Assembly (NCBI GenBank): GCA_900316845.1
Contig: ONEG01000005.1
Location: 1 to 64,000, forward strand
Reading direction: 5' to 3'
Source: an uncultured Bacteroidales bacterium
Lineage (GTDB): Bacteria > Bacteroidota > Bacteroidia > Bacteroidales > Paludibacteraceae
Length of the DNA stretch: 64,000 bases
The notes under the pieces were generated by a model. The model was not told where the DNA came from. It did not search any database and was given only the letters and a program-made list of their open reading frames with translations. Within the stretch, counting starts at the first letter, position 1. The number at the start of each line of letters is the position of its first letter. Position numbers and translations under genes: made by a program. Below, in pieces: positions 33,622-40,827 of the stretch.

Positions 33622-35196
33622 ATGCAGACCCTGCAATTTATATTATCTCCCAAAGAAGCGCACGAAGCCGAACAGAAATGGCGGGTCGTGAAGCGTAGTG
33701 TAGATGCACGTCAGCGAGAGCTGAAGGTGCATCTTACTGTTTTAGTTGACGAGAAAGGAAAGCCCATAAGCCTCACCCCATCCCTCTCCCAAAGAGAGGG
33801 AGAATGGCGGCGCTATGAGCCTCCCAAATACAAAGATGTGCATAACGCGGAGAGGCAGGTCGTCATCATCGGCGCCGGACCGGCAGGGCTGTTTGCAGCG
33901 CTGACGCTCATCGAGCACGGCATCAAACCCATCATCTACGAGCGGGGCAAAGAAGTCAGCGAGCGCAAAAAAGATATAGCGTTGCTGAACAGAAACGAAG
34001 GGCTCAACCCCGAGTCGAACTACTGTTTCGGCGAAGGAGGCGCCGGCACTTTCTCCGACGGCAAACTCTTCTCCCGCTCCAAGAAACGGGGTAACATGCA
34101 ACGCGTCATGGAACTCTTCCATTTCTTCGGGGCACCGGACACCGTCCTCTACGAAGCCCACGCGCATATCGGTTCCGACAAACTGCCGACGATCATCAAG
34201 AACATGCGCGAGTGCATCCTCAGCCACGGCGGGGAGATACACTTTGAGACTTGCATTACAAGCCTCAAAGAAGTCGAAAGTCAAAAGTCAAAAGTCGAAA
34301 GACATGCGACTCCTATTATCCTCGCGATCGGGCACTCGGCGCATGACACGTATCGGATGTTAGCCGCCGAAGGCGTTAAGCTGGAGACGAAGGGCTTTGC
34401 CATGGGCGTTCGCGCCGAGCACCCGCAGGCACTCATCAATAAACTGATGTATTTCAAGGGTCGAAATATCGATATATCGGAAAATCGATATACCGAAACG
34501 ATTCAATTTGTCGGCAACGCCTCCTACAGCCTCGTGACGCAGGTGGACGGCCGAGGGGTATATTCCTTCTGTATGTGTCCGGGCGGACATATCGTGCCGG
34601 CGGGTAGTACCGCGGACAGCTGTGTCGTCAACGGCATGTCTGCTTCCCACCGCAACTCGCCTTATGCCAACTCCGGCATCGTCGTGCAGATCAACCCCGA
34701 GGACATCCCCGGCGATGATCCACTCCGAGGTCTCGAGTACCAGGAAGCCTTGGAACGCGAAGCGTTCAGGCAAGGACAGGCCCCCCTCAATCCCCCCATG
34801 GAGGGGGGAAGATATACCGCCCCCGCACAGCGCTTGCGCGATTTTGTAGAAGGAAAAGCAAGCAAGGATCTGCCGAAATGCAGCTACCTGCCGGGTATCG
34901 TCCCTTCGCGCCTCGATCAGTGGCTGCCCCCACATATCGGAAAAAGGTTACAGCAAGGATTTCGGGATTTTGACAAGAAATATCCGGGGTTCTTGACCAA
35001 CGACGCCGTGATACTCGGTGTCGAGAGCCGCAGCAGTAGTGCGGTGCGTATCCCCCGCGATCCGGAGACCCTGCAATCGGTCTCCACGCCGGGTCTCTAC
35101 CCCTGCGGCGAAGGAGCCGGATACGCCGGAGGCATCACCTCCTCCGCACTCGACGGCATCAATGCCGCCCTCAAAATCGCCGATTTGGCACAATAA
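33622..35196 (+). CDS. FAD-dependent oxidoreductase (COG2509-like) carrying four in-frame repeat inserts
   Basis: About 524 residues. The ATG at 33622 is preferred to the TTG two codons upstream. The FAD-binding Rossmann motif is VVIIGAGPAGLFAALTLIEH, followed by NYCFGEGGAGTFSDGKLFSR and the C-terminal family segments (ALERE...FRQG, FLTNDAVILGVESRSSSAV, GLYPCGEGAGYAGGITSSAL). This family of putative dehydrogenases has no firm substrate. Four segments absent from the family pattern match repeat DNA: SLTPSLSQREGE, EVESQKSKVERH, GRNIDISENRYTE and APLNPPMEGGR. All are in frame, suggesting insertion at surface loops of a functional protein. Confidence 0.85.
   Translation: MQTLQFILSPKEAHEAEQKWRVVKRSVDARQRELKVHLTVLVDEKGKPISLTPSLSQREGEWRRYEPPKYKDVHNAERQVVIIGAGPAGLFAALTLIEHGIKPIIYERGKEVSERKKDIALLNRNEGLNPESNYCFGEGGAGTFSDGKLFSRSKKRGNMQRVMELFHFFGAPDTVLYEAHAHIGSDKLPTIIKNMRECILSHGGEIHFETCITSLKEVESQKSKVERHATPIILAIGHSAHDTYRMLAAEGVKLETKGFAMGVRAEHPQALINKLMYFKGRNIDISENRYTETIQFVGNASYSLVTQVDGRGVYSFCMCPGGHIVPAGSTADSCVVNGMSASHRNSPYANSGIVVQINPEDIPGDDPLRGLEYQEALEREAFRQGQAPLNPPMEGGRYTAPAQRLRDFVEGKASKDLPKCSYLPGIVPSRLDQWLPPHIGKRLQQGFRDFDKKYPGFLTNDAVILGVESRSSSAVRIPRDPETLQSVSTPGLYPCGEGAGYAGGITSSALDGINAALKIADLAQ
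33769..33802. repeat. Dispersed 33-nt palindromic element, in frame in the FAD protein gene
   Basis: GCCTCACCCCATCCCTCTCC followed by CAAAGAGAGGGAG, the near-exact reverse complement of 23813-23846. Translated as LTPSLSQREGE. Confidence 0.85.
34268..34301. repeat. AAAGTC tandem repeat, in frame
   Basis: Four AAAGTC-type units (AAGAAGTCGAAAGTCAAAAG then TCAAAAGTCGAAAG), read as EVESQKSKVE. Confidence 0.75.
34461..34499. repeat. ATATCGA-type repeat, in frame in the FAD protein gene
   Basis: TCGAAATATCGATATATCGG followed by AAAATCGATATACCGAAAC, read as RNIDISENRYTE. Same family as 2981, 24990 and 35205. Confidence 0.75.
34779..34812. repeat. C/G-rich palindromic element, in frame
   Basis: GGCCCCCCTCAATCCCCCCA then TGGAGGGGGG. 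CCCCCC and GGGGGG face each other across ATGGA. Read as APLNPPMEGG. Confidence 0.75.
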
Positions 35197-35204
35197 TTGT
35201 ACAC

Positions 35205-35241
35205 GACATATCGAAATATCGACATATCGAGATATCGAGAC
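35205..35241. repeat. ATATCGA-type intergenic repeat
   Basis: CATATCGAAATATCGACATA followed by TCGAGATATCGAG, between the FAD protein gene and the GH28 gene. It is the closest match to the copy at 24990. Confidence 0.75.
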
Positions 35242-35261
35242 AACAACAAATAACACCTATC

Positions 35262-36758
35262 ATGAAAAAAATCTTCTTTTCTGCCCTTCTATTGGGCGCG
35301 GCGCTGAGCCTCAGCGCGCAAAGCAAGTATGACCACTACTATGTGGATCTGCCTATCGAGATTGAGCACGTGCAGGAAGTCAAATTCCCCGCCACCTCAG
35401 TCAACATCGCTCAGTATGGCGCTGTGCCGGACGGCAAGACCGATTGTACCGAGGCGTTCAACAAAGCCATCAAAGAGCTCTCCGAACAGGGCGGCGGACA
35501 CGTCATCGTTCCGCGTGGCGTGTGGAAAACCGGACCTATCCAGCTCCGCAGTAACATCGACCTCCATCTCAGCAAAGGCGCCACGATCCTGGGCTCCGAA
35601 AACAAAGAGTTGTACGTCCAGAAAGACGACTCGCTGCGCGACGGTAGTAAGAAATGCAACGCGCTCATTCGCGCGTCCAAATGCGAGAATATCGGTATCA
35701 CCGGTAAGGGTGTGATCGACGGCCAGGGCTTCATCTGGCGCCCGATCAAAGAGAAGAAAGTTGTACGTGACGGCAAACTCCCTGAGGTTTGGGAAGAGGC
35801 GCTGGCGCTCGGCGGTACCCTCAAACAGGACGACAAGACCTATCGCCTCTGGTATCCGTTTAACCTTAACAAGGAGTTAGGTATCCCCAATATCGCAGCC
35901 ACGGCGGAGATCCAGGAGAAGATGCGTCCGCACTTGGTTAACATCACCGACTCCAAGAACGTCGTAGTCGAGGGTGTGACCCTTCGCAACAGCCCGAAAT
36001 TCCACCTCGTGCCGACCCGCATCCAGAATCTCATCATCGAGAATGTCACCGTTGACTGCCCGTGGTGGGCGCAGAACGGCGATGCCATGGACCCGGGTAA
36101 CGTACAAGTGGCACTCATCGCCGGTTGTCACGTCAGCGCCGGTGACGATGGTATCTGTATGAAAGGCGGCGTGGGCGACAAAGGTGTGGCTGCCGGTCCG
36201 CAACGCGACTTCCTCATCACCAACGACACCGTCTATCGTGCGCACGGCGGCTTCGTCATCGGTTCGGAGTTCTGCGGCGGTATGCAGCGTCTGATTGTCA
36301 AGGATTGTATGTTCGACGGTACGGATATCGGCTGCCGTTTCAAATCCGCACCCGGTCGTGGCGGCTGGTGTGAGGACATCTACTGCTATAACATCACGAT
36401 GAAGAATATCCGCGAAGCGGCTGTCTTCTTCCAATCCGGTTACGCAGACCGTTCAGCCGGAGGACGCGGTGCCACGGACTCGGACGACAAGAGCAAGTTC
36501 TACCCCGAGTGGAGCAATTTCACCTTCCGCAATATCACTTGTGTCAACGCCCGCAAGGCTGTGGACATGACCGGTCTGAAGGGCCTGCCCGTGCATAACA
36601 TCCTCTTCGACGGCGTCAGCTTCTACGGCGTCCGCGAGGGTATGAGTTTCGATTACGCAGAGGACATCACCTTCCAAAACTGCATCATCACCCCCGCCAA
36701 GGAGAACGAGATCAAGCACGCCAAGAACATCAAGTTCAACGGCAATCCGCTGGAATAA
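35262..36758 (+). CDS. Glycoside hydrolase family 28 (polygalacturonase-type)
   Basis: A 498-residue secreted right-handed beta-helix enzyme. The signal peptide is KKIFFSALLLGAALSLSAQ. VNIAQYGAVPDGKTDCTEAF and GGHVIVPRGVWKTGPIQLRS are the usual N-terminal turns. The active-site region holds NGDAMDPGN, SAGDDGICMKGG, AHGGFVIGSEFCGG and CRFKSAPGRGG, which supply the Asp residues, the His and the Arg-x-Lys of GH28. It should cleave galacturonan or related pectin backbones. The PL1 lyase and SusC/SusD genes on the other strand, 2.5 to 11 kb away, support pectin use. Confidence 0.92.
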   Translation: MKKIFFSALLLGAALSLSAQSKYDHYYVDLPIEIEHVQEVKFPATSVNIAQYGAVPDGKTDCTEAFNKAIKELSEQGGGHVIVPRGVWKTGPIQLRSNIDLHLSKGATILGSENKELYVQKDDSLRDGSKKCNALIRASKCENIGITGKGVIDGQGFIWRPIKEKKVVRDGKLPEVWEEALALGGTLKQDDKTYRLWYPFNLNKELGIPNIAATAEIQEKMRPHLVNITDSKNVVVEGVTLRNSPKFHLVPTRIQNLIIENVTVDCPWWAQNGDAMDPGNVQVALIAGCHVSAGDDGICMKGGVGDKGVAAGPQRDFLITNDTVYRAHGGFVIGSEFCGGMQRLIVKDCMFDGTDIGCRFKSAPGRGGWCEDIYCYNITMKNIREAAVFFQSGYADRSAGGRGATDSDDKSKFYPEWSNFTFRNITCVNARKAVDMTGLKGLPVHNILFDGVSFYGVREGMSFDYAEDITFQNCIITPAKENEIKHAKNIKFNGNPLE

Positions 36759-36761
36759 AGC

Positions 36762-36781
36762 ATCGTGCATTAATGCACGAT
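36762..36781. repeat. 20-bp palindrome, copy 1, at the RAYT start
   Basis: ATCGTGCATTAATGCACGAT, identical to its own reverse complement. It fills the 24-bp gap between the GH28 stop and the RAYT start codon. It is 100 bp from copy 2. Confidence 0.95.
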
Positions 36782-36782
36782 C

Positions 36783-37898
36783 ATGAAAAAAATGCCACCC
36801 TCTAAACATTATATAACGCCGGACGGACACTGGAAGAGCGAGAGAAATCTCGCTCTTCAGCATCGTGCATTAATGCACGATTACCAATCCCGGGGCGTCT
36901 ATATGATCACGCTCACCACCAACAACCGCAAACCCCTCTTCGGGACTTTAGACATAGCATCTGCTACTATTCACCCCTCTGATCTGGGAAACCTCATCTC
37001 ACAAGAATGGAACGCTATACCTTCCCATGTCCCGCAAATCAAAACGCTGGATTTTCAACTGATGCCGGATCACTTACATGGTTTATTACGCGTAACCGCC
37101 CATCTTGACAAACCGATCGGTCAAATCATCCGCCAATACAAAATGCGCTGCACATCCCTGCATCGTGCATTAATGCACGATCGAACGCCCCTCCCTTCGG
37201 TCTTACCCGGCAAGGCGAGTCTAACCATAGAGCAGCGCAAACAGATAGCCTCGTTCTCTCTTTGGGAGCCCAACTACAATGACCGTATTGCTTATAGTAA
37301 ACAGCGTCTGGAAACGCTCCGCGCCTATATACATGATAACCCGCGACGCTTAGCCGAAATGCGCAAACACCCCTCGTATTTTGCATTAATGCAAAATCTC
37401 ACAATCCCCACCACAAACGGGCCATTATGGTTTAGAGCCATGGGAAACTTGGACCTTCTGAACGCTCCCCAAAAACAGGTCATCCAATGCTCACGGAGCC
37501 TCACTGACGGAAATCACAATACCGAGTATCGTGCATTAATGCACTATCTCCTCACCAAAGCCCGAAACGGCTTCGTCTCCCTCAGCGCAGCTATCTCAAA
37601 AGGTGAACAAATCATCTGTCGCACGATTAGAGAGCAGAAACTTCCGCTAATTATCCTGCTAAAAGATGGTTTTCCAAAACCCGAGGATCCGCATATAAAG
37701 TACTATAAACCGGGCGGCATGCTCTTCGAGGCATGCTCGCAAGGACTCTTGTTATTACTGGAACCCAAAATAGATGTCTTCGAAAGAGAAGATATAGAAA
37801 AGGTCGTTCATCGCAAATCCCCCATAGCCCCTATTGAAAGTGACCGCTATCGCTTCCTTGCCCTCAATGAAATAGCAAGGATGATCTGCCAAAGATAA
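36783..37898 (+). CDS. REP-associated tyrosine transposase (RAYT) fused to a DprA-like Rossmann domain
   Basis: A 371-residue protein. Residues about 37-190 form a Y1/HUH transposase domain: YMITLTTNNRKPLFG, LMPDHLHGLLRV (metal-binding His97 and His99), then WEPNYNDRIAYSKQRLETLR with AYIHDNPRR (candidate nucleophile Tyr182). Residues about 215-365 (LWFRAMGNLDLLNAPQKQVI, SLSAAISKGEQIICRTIREQ, LPLIILLKDGF) resemble DprA-like Rossmann proteins. Four in-frame palindromes encode HRALMHD (27-33 and 127-133), ALMQ (201-204) and YRALMH (249-254). RAYTs act on REP hairpins as single strands. The frame is intact, so the protein is probably made. Confidence 0.8.
   Translation: MKKMPPSKHYITPDGHWKSERNLALQHRALMHDYQSRGVYMITLTTNNRKPLFGTLDIASATIHPSDLGNLISQEWNAIPSHVPQIKTLDFQLMPDHLHGLLRVTAHLDKPIGQIIRQYKMRCTSLHRALMHDRTPLPSVLPGKASLTIEQRKQIASFSLWEPNYNDRIAYSKQRLETLRAYIHDNPRRLAEMRKHPSYFALMQNLTIPTTNGPLWFRAMGNLDLLNAPQKQVIQCSRSLTDGNHNTEYRALMHYLLTKARNGFVSLSAAISKGEQIICRTIREQKLPLIILLKDGFPKPEDPHIKYYKPGGMLFEACSQGLLLLLEPKIDVFEREDIEKVVHRKSPIAPIESDRYRFLALNEIARMICQR
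36833..36858. repeat. Perfect hairpin with a GAAA loop in the RAYT 5' coding region
   Basis: GAAGAGCGAGA (36833-36843), loop GAAA, TCTCGCTCTTC (36848-36858): an 11-bp perfect stem. It ends 3 bp before palindrome copy 2, forming a compound structure. Confidence 0.9.
36862..36881. repeat. 20-bp palindrome, copy 2, in frame in the RAYT gene
   Basis: ATCGTGCATTAATGCACGAT, identical to copy 1, read in the gene's frame with the preceding C as HRALMHD. Confidence 0.95.
37162..37181. repeat. 20-bp palindrome, copy 3, in frame in the RAYT gene
   Basis: ATCGTGCATTAATGCACGAT, identical, exactly 300 bp after copy 2, again read as HRALMHD. Confidence 0.95.
37378..37397. repeat. 20-bp palindrome, variant copy 4
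   Basis: ATTTTGCATTAATGCAAAAT, still a perfect palindrome: both outer arms differ from copies 1-3 in matching fashion, while the core TGCATTAATGCA is kept. It is in frame with copy 3 (216 bp on), read as FALMQN. Confidence 0.9.
37528..37547. repeat. 20-bp palindrome, degenerate copy 5
   Basis: ATCGTGCATTAATGCACTAT, one arm base changed, 150 bp after copy 4, read as YRALMHY. Confidence 0.9.
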
Positions 37899-37900
37899 TA

Positions 37901-38038
37901 TTATCTCCACTCATAATTACAATGCAAACAAACATATCGATCAACAAACATGCCTAAATAACAATGTACAAATTCACTACCACATTTAGGGCATTTTGTC
38001 CTTTCAATAGTTTCTGGAAGAATACTTGATGAGTTCAT
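37901..38038 (-). CDS. 45-residue zinc-ribbon microprotein
   Basis: Reading from 38038 on the minus strand gives a 45-residue protein beginning MNSSSILPETIERTKCPKCG and ending YVCLHCNYEWR. Two CxxC pairs (Cys16/19 and Cys37/40) form a classic zinc ribbon. A promoter with perfect spacing sits 26 bp upstream (38064-38094), which supports expression. The stop lies 2 bp past the RAYT stop, so the genes converge tail to tail. The DNA is much more AT-rich than its neighbours, suggesting recent acquisition. Function unknown; nucleic-acid or protein binding is likely for this fold. Confidence 0.75.
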   Translation of the reverse strand: MNSSSILPETIERTKCPKCGSEFVHCYLGMFVDRYVCLHCNYEWR

Positions 38039-38063
38039 TTTAGATATACCTTTAATTATGCTG

Positions 38064-38094
38064 CAAAATTACAAATAATTTTTGATATATGCAA
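38064..38094 (-). promoter_or_regulatory. Promoter of the zinc-ribbon gene
   Basis: On the minus strand, TTG (38094-38092), 20 bp with CATATATCAAAAA, TAATTTTG (38071-38064). The rest of the gap to 38203 is AT-rich with no clear gene. Confidence 0.85.
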
Positions 38095-38203
38095 TTTTTT
38101 CTTTACAATAAATTACTTTCATATGCATTTTACAATATAATGTAATTTTTTTAGTGATGAATATAAATAATTATTCTTATGAAGAAGGACAAACGCCCAC
38201 CAA

Positions 38204-38404
38204 ATGTCGATTAACAACAAATGGGATAACATCACCCGCGAAGACCTCCTCAAAGTGGCATTTGAGATGAACATCAAAAAAGCGCCTAAGATCATCGATC
38301 AGGTTGTTGATGCCGTAGCCCAGTGGCCTGCCCTCGCCAAAGCCCACTCCGACATCCCCCAACCCACCATCGACTACATCTCCTCCACCCGCCATTTTGT
38401 ATAA
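38204..38404 (+). pseudogene. Probable C-terminal remnant of a HipA-type toxin gene
   Basis: 66 codons reading MSINNKWDNITREDLLKVAF, then EMNIKKAPKIIDQVVDAVAQ and a short tail. This resembles the end of HipA kinases (usually 300-440 residues), where a 'ting.KWD.IT..DLL..A' segment precedes the last helices. The frame is open upstream only to a stop at 38180, and nothing upstream resembles the HipA kinase core or the HipB antitoxin. I therefore read it as a remnant, left when the region was rearranged next to the RAYT. It could instead be a small independent helical protein. Confidence 0.5.
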
Positions 38405-38423
38405 ATAGACTCTAACCCTACGT

Positions 38424-38502
38424 ACAGGTCGCGGCCAGGTCGCGGCCATGTCGCGGCCAGGTCGCGGGAATGGGCCGTAATTAGGCTCACATAAGGCAAA
38501 GA
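38424..38502. repeat. GGTCGCGGGA-type intergenic repeat, copy 2
   Basis: Four CAGGTCGCGGC-like units, then GGGAATGGGCCGTAATTAGG. The same order of elements occurs at 27383-27470. Confidence 0.7.
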
Positions 38503-38530
38503 AAAATGGCTCGCGGATGCGAGCCATTTT
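38503..38530. terminator. Bidirectional terminator hairpin
   Basis: AAAATGGCTCGC (38503-38514), loop GGAT, GCGAGCCATTTT (38519-38530): 12 perfect pairs flanked by A and T runs on both sides. It lies between the hipA remnant and the convergent gene at 38565. Confidence 0.88.
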
Positions 38531-38534
38531 GTAT

Positions 38535-38554
38535 ATCAGCCATGTATGGCTGAT
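38535..38554. terminator. Second hairpin next to the terminator
   Basis: ATCAGCCAT (38535-38543), GT, ATGGCTGAT (38546-38554), followed on the + strand by GCATTTTTG. Together with 38503-38530 it forms a tandem double terminator for the converging genes. Confidence 0.75.
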
Positions 38555-38564
38555 GCATTTTTGA

Positions 38565-39242
38565 TTAGAGCTTTGCGCCAAGAGCGTTGTACTCAACACC
38601 ATTCTTGCGGATGATGAGCTGACCATTGCGGTAGAACTTCTCAGCCTTAACAGCCTCAACATTGTTGATACCTTGAGCGCCAGGAACCTCAACAGACACA
38701 AGTTTCCATTTTACTGCAGTACCTTTATCATCCTTCGAATATACGTGAATCTCATTAGCTGTAGCAGTCAGCTCAACTTCAGTATTAGAACCGAAAGTAC
38801 CAGTAGCACCGTCTACAACCGGCTCAGAAGTTACAGCCTCTTTCAAAGTCAACTTAACTTTGTCACCGCTATTCAAATTAGTGATTGTCAGACACATACC
38901 ACCGCCATTAGGTTGAATGTATTCAGCCCATGCTTTAGCAACCAACTTATTGGGATTAGCATCTTTGAATGTAAAGTAAGCCTGCTCTTCATTCTTGAGC
39001 ATCATCACACTAACATTCCATTCAGCTGTACCTTCTGTTTGCGTAATTTCTGCGCAATAAGCAGTTCCTTTTGAATTCGGCTTACCTTCAGAGGTAAGGT
39101 TAATCAAAGAGAAAGCAGCATCACAAGAACTTTTTGCAGAAGCAGCATCAGTCTTGTCAATAATTTCTGCAAAGTTGATAACCTTTGCGTTAACAGTCAG
39201 AGCTGCTACAGCAGCTGCTGCGAAGAGGAAAAATTTCTTCAT
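38565..39242 (-). CDS. Secreted protein with a Prevotella-type C-terminal sorting-like domain
   Basis: A 225-residue protein with a clear signal peptide (KKFFLFAAAAVAALTVNA). The mature part is small and beta-rich (WNVSVMMLKNEEQAYFTFKD, CLTITNLNSGDKVKLTLKEA), compatible with a carbohydrate-binding sandwich, but I do not recognise the family. The end (VEAVKAEKFYRNGQLIIRKN, GVEYNALGAKL) resembles the short C-terminal domains of type IX secretion substrates (G-QL-I---G--YN--G). It has its own promoter (39306-39336) and sits at the 3' end of the pectin genes, so it may bind pectic sugars; this is inference. Confidence 0.7.
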   Translation of the reverse strand: MKKFFLFAAAAVAALTVNAKVINFAEIIDKTDAASAKSSCDAAFSLINLTSEGKPNSKGTAYCAEITQTEGTAEWNVSVMMLKNEEQAYFTFKDANPNKLVAKAWAEYIQPNGGGMCLTITNLNSGDKVKLTLKEAVTSEPVVDGATGTFGSNTEVELTATANEIHVYSKDDKGTAVKWKLVSVEVPGAQGINNVEAVKAEKFYRNGQLIIRKNGVEYNALGAKL

Positions 39243-39305
39243 AATTTTTAAGTTTTAAAAGTTAATATTAAAGTTAATTGTAAAATGCGTTTTACAAATA
39301 CGGTG

Positions 39306-39336
39306 CAAAGGTACTACAAATTTAGGAAATAAACAA
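39306..39336 (-). promoter_or_regulatory. Promoter of the 38565-39242 gene
   Basis: On the minus strand, TTG (39336-39334), 20 bp, TACCTTTG (39313-39306). The leader is about 55 nt. Confidence 0.8.
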
Positions 39337-39372
39337 GTACATATTGTCAAAAAATGTAGATTTTTTGCATTT

Positions 39373-40827
39373 TTAATATAAATGGGCTACTATAGCGTTC
39401 AAATAAACCTCTATATTATTTATTCCGGACACCAACGTTTGCTTTCTGCTATCGCTAAACGACAATGGATTAAGCCCATGCGCTTCTTCCCATTCATCCG
39501 GTATTCCGTCTTGGTCTGTATCCTTTGGCATCGTACCGGATAAATTAGGCCATCCTCCCACATCAGACGGTTGGTCTATCAATCCGTTCTTCGAGCCCTT
39601 TGAGCCGCTATACGTATAATTCCCGTTCCGTACTTCCGACACATTACGGATATCCACTGCGTCACGAACAAGCGAACAACCGGCTTTGGTCAACACCGTT
39701 TCATAAGCCTCTTCAGCCGTCTGTTCCTTCTCCAATGCCGTCAAGCCTTCCGTCCAACGAGCTGTAGCTTTGACATTGCTGCCCTTTTGCGTCGATCCGT
39801 TCCAGTTATCCGATGTCACATTGGCGTCTCCGTACATATAGTTGCCGCTCAACCAAAACTTACCGGGAATCACCGTGTGACCACCGTCCGAGCAATACGA
39901 ACAACTGACCGTAGGATCCACCAACCGGTTCCTATGACTCGTCGCCGGTCCGTACTTATAGTAGTTGTTCACCATATTTATTTTACGCGCCTGCGTGTAC
40001 CCCTCACCGCCATACGTGGAGTTACCGCCCCAATTATAGACTACATTATTCACGTAATCAATCGGTCCGAAGCAGGTGTTATCCACATACGAATGGTCAA
40101 AACGCGGATTACGACTGTCGTGATGAGCCAGCAGGTTATGATGGAAACTGGCATTCTTGCCTCCCCATATACCACCATAGCCATGAGCCCCTTTCACGTG
40201 CCCTGCGTTGCGAAGCGATTCGGTAATAAAGCAATACTGAAGCGTGAAGTTCTCGTTCCCATAACAGGACACGCACTCATCTACCGACCATGAGAAAGAG
40301 CAGTGATCAATTACGATGTTCTTGCTGCCGTTGATAGACAACGCATCGTAATCTTTCTCTTTATCCGTCTCAAGGGACTTATTTCCTAATCGACAACGAA
40401 CAAAGCGGATAATGATATTATTGGCATGCTCAATGATTATCGGATAGTCAGCAATGCAAATACCGTCTCCCGGAGCCGACTGACCTGCGATAGTCAGATT
40501 GCCTTTTGTAATCGTGAGCGGCTTGACGAGATGAATCGTACCGGCTACCCGGAACACTACTATTCGCGCCTCACCTTGCTCAGCTGCATAGCGCAGAGTG
40601 CCGGGAAGAGCCTTGTTTGTAGCAGGATCTATTCCGTCCTCCAGGGACGATACTACATAGGTGGCACCACCTTGTCCGCCCGTCGTTTGAGAACCGCCAC
40701 CCTGAATATAGTGGCATGCCGCCACTAATTCAGGGTCGTCTTGTTGTTGTGAATCCGGAGAGTTTCCGTTACATGCACTCAGCAGAACCAAAGTCAATAG
40801 CCAATATGGAAGTTTATTAATATCCAT
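39373..40827 (-). CDS. Polysaccharide lyase family 1 (pectate lyase-like) lipoprotein
   Basis: About 484 residues. The start at 40827 gives a lipoprotein signal (LPYWLLTLVLLSAC); the longer frame would only add seven residues inside susD. The beta-helix shows the PL1 pattern GGQGGATYVVSSLEDGIDPA, PLTITKGNLTIAGQSAPGDG, DALSINGSKNIVIDHCSFSW and GYGGIWGGKNASFHHNLLAH. A C-terminal Ca-binding segment DTDQDGIPDEWEEAHGLNP is like thrombospondin type 3 repeats. Such enzymes cleave polygalacturonate by beta-elimination. It overlaps susD by 11 bp and is last in the susC-susD-lyase operon. Confidence 0.92.
   Translation of the reverse strand: MDINKLPYWLLTLVLLSACNGNSPDSQQQDDPELVAACHYIQGGGSQTTGGQGGATYVVSSLEDGIDPATNKALPGTLRYAAEQGEARIVVFRVAGTIHLVKPLTITKGNLTIAGQSAPGDGICIADYPIIIEHANNIIIRFVRCRLGNKSLETDKEKDYDALSINGSKNIVIDHCSFSWSVDECVSCYGNENFTLQYCFITESLRNAGHVKGAHGYGGIWGGKNASFHHNLLAHHDSRNPRFDHSYVDNTCFGPIDYVNNVVYNWGGNSTYGGEGYTQARKINMVNNYYKYGPATSHRNRLVDPTVSCSYCSDGGHTVIPGKFWLSGNYMYGDANVTSDNWNGSTQKGSNVKATARWTEGLTALEKEQTAEEAYETVLTKAGCSLVRDAVDIRNVSEVRNGNYTYSGSKGSKNGLIDQPSDVGGWPNLSGTMPKDTDQDGIPDEWEEAHGLNPLSFSDSRKQTLVSGINNIEVYLNAIVAHLY

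Noticed and set aside
36762..37547. The recurring palindromes as a CRISPR array
   Set aside because: Spacings are irregular (100, 300, 216, 150 bp), the copies lie in a coding frame, and there are no cas genes.
38180..38215. An 11-codon open frame before the hipA remnant as a leader peptide
   Set aside because: It is too short, out of frame with the following segment, and has no attenuator-like structure.
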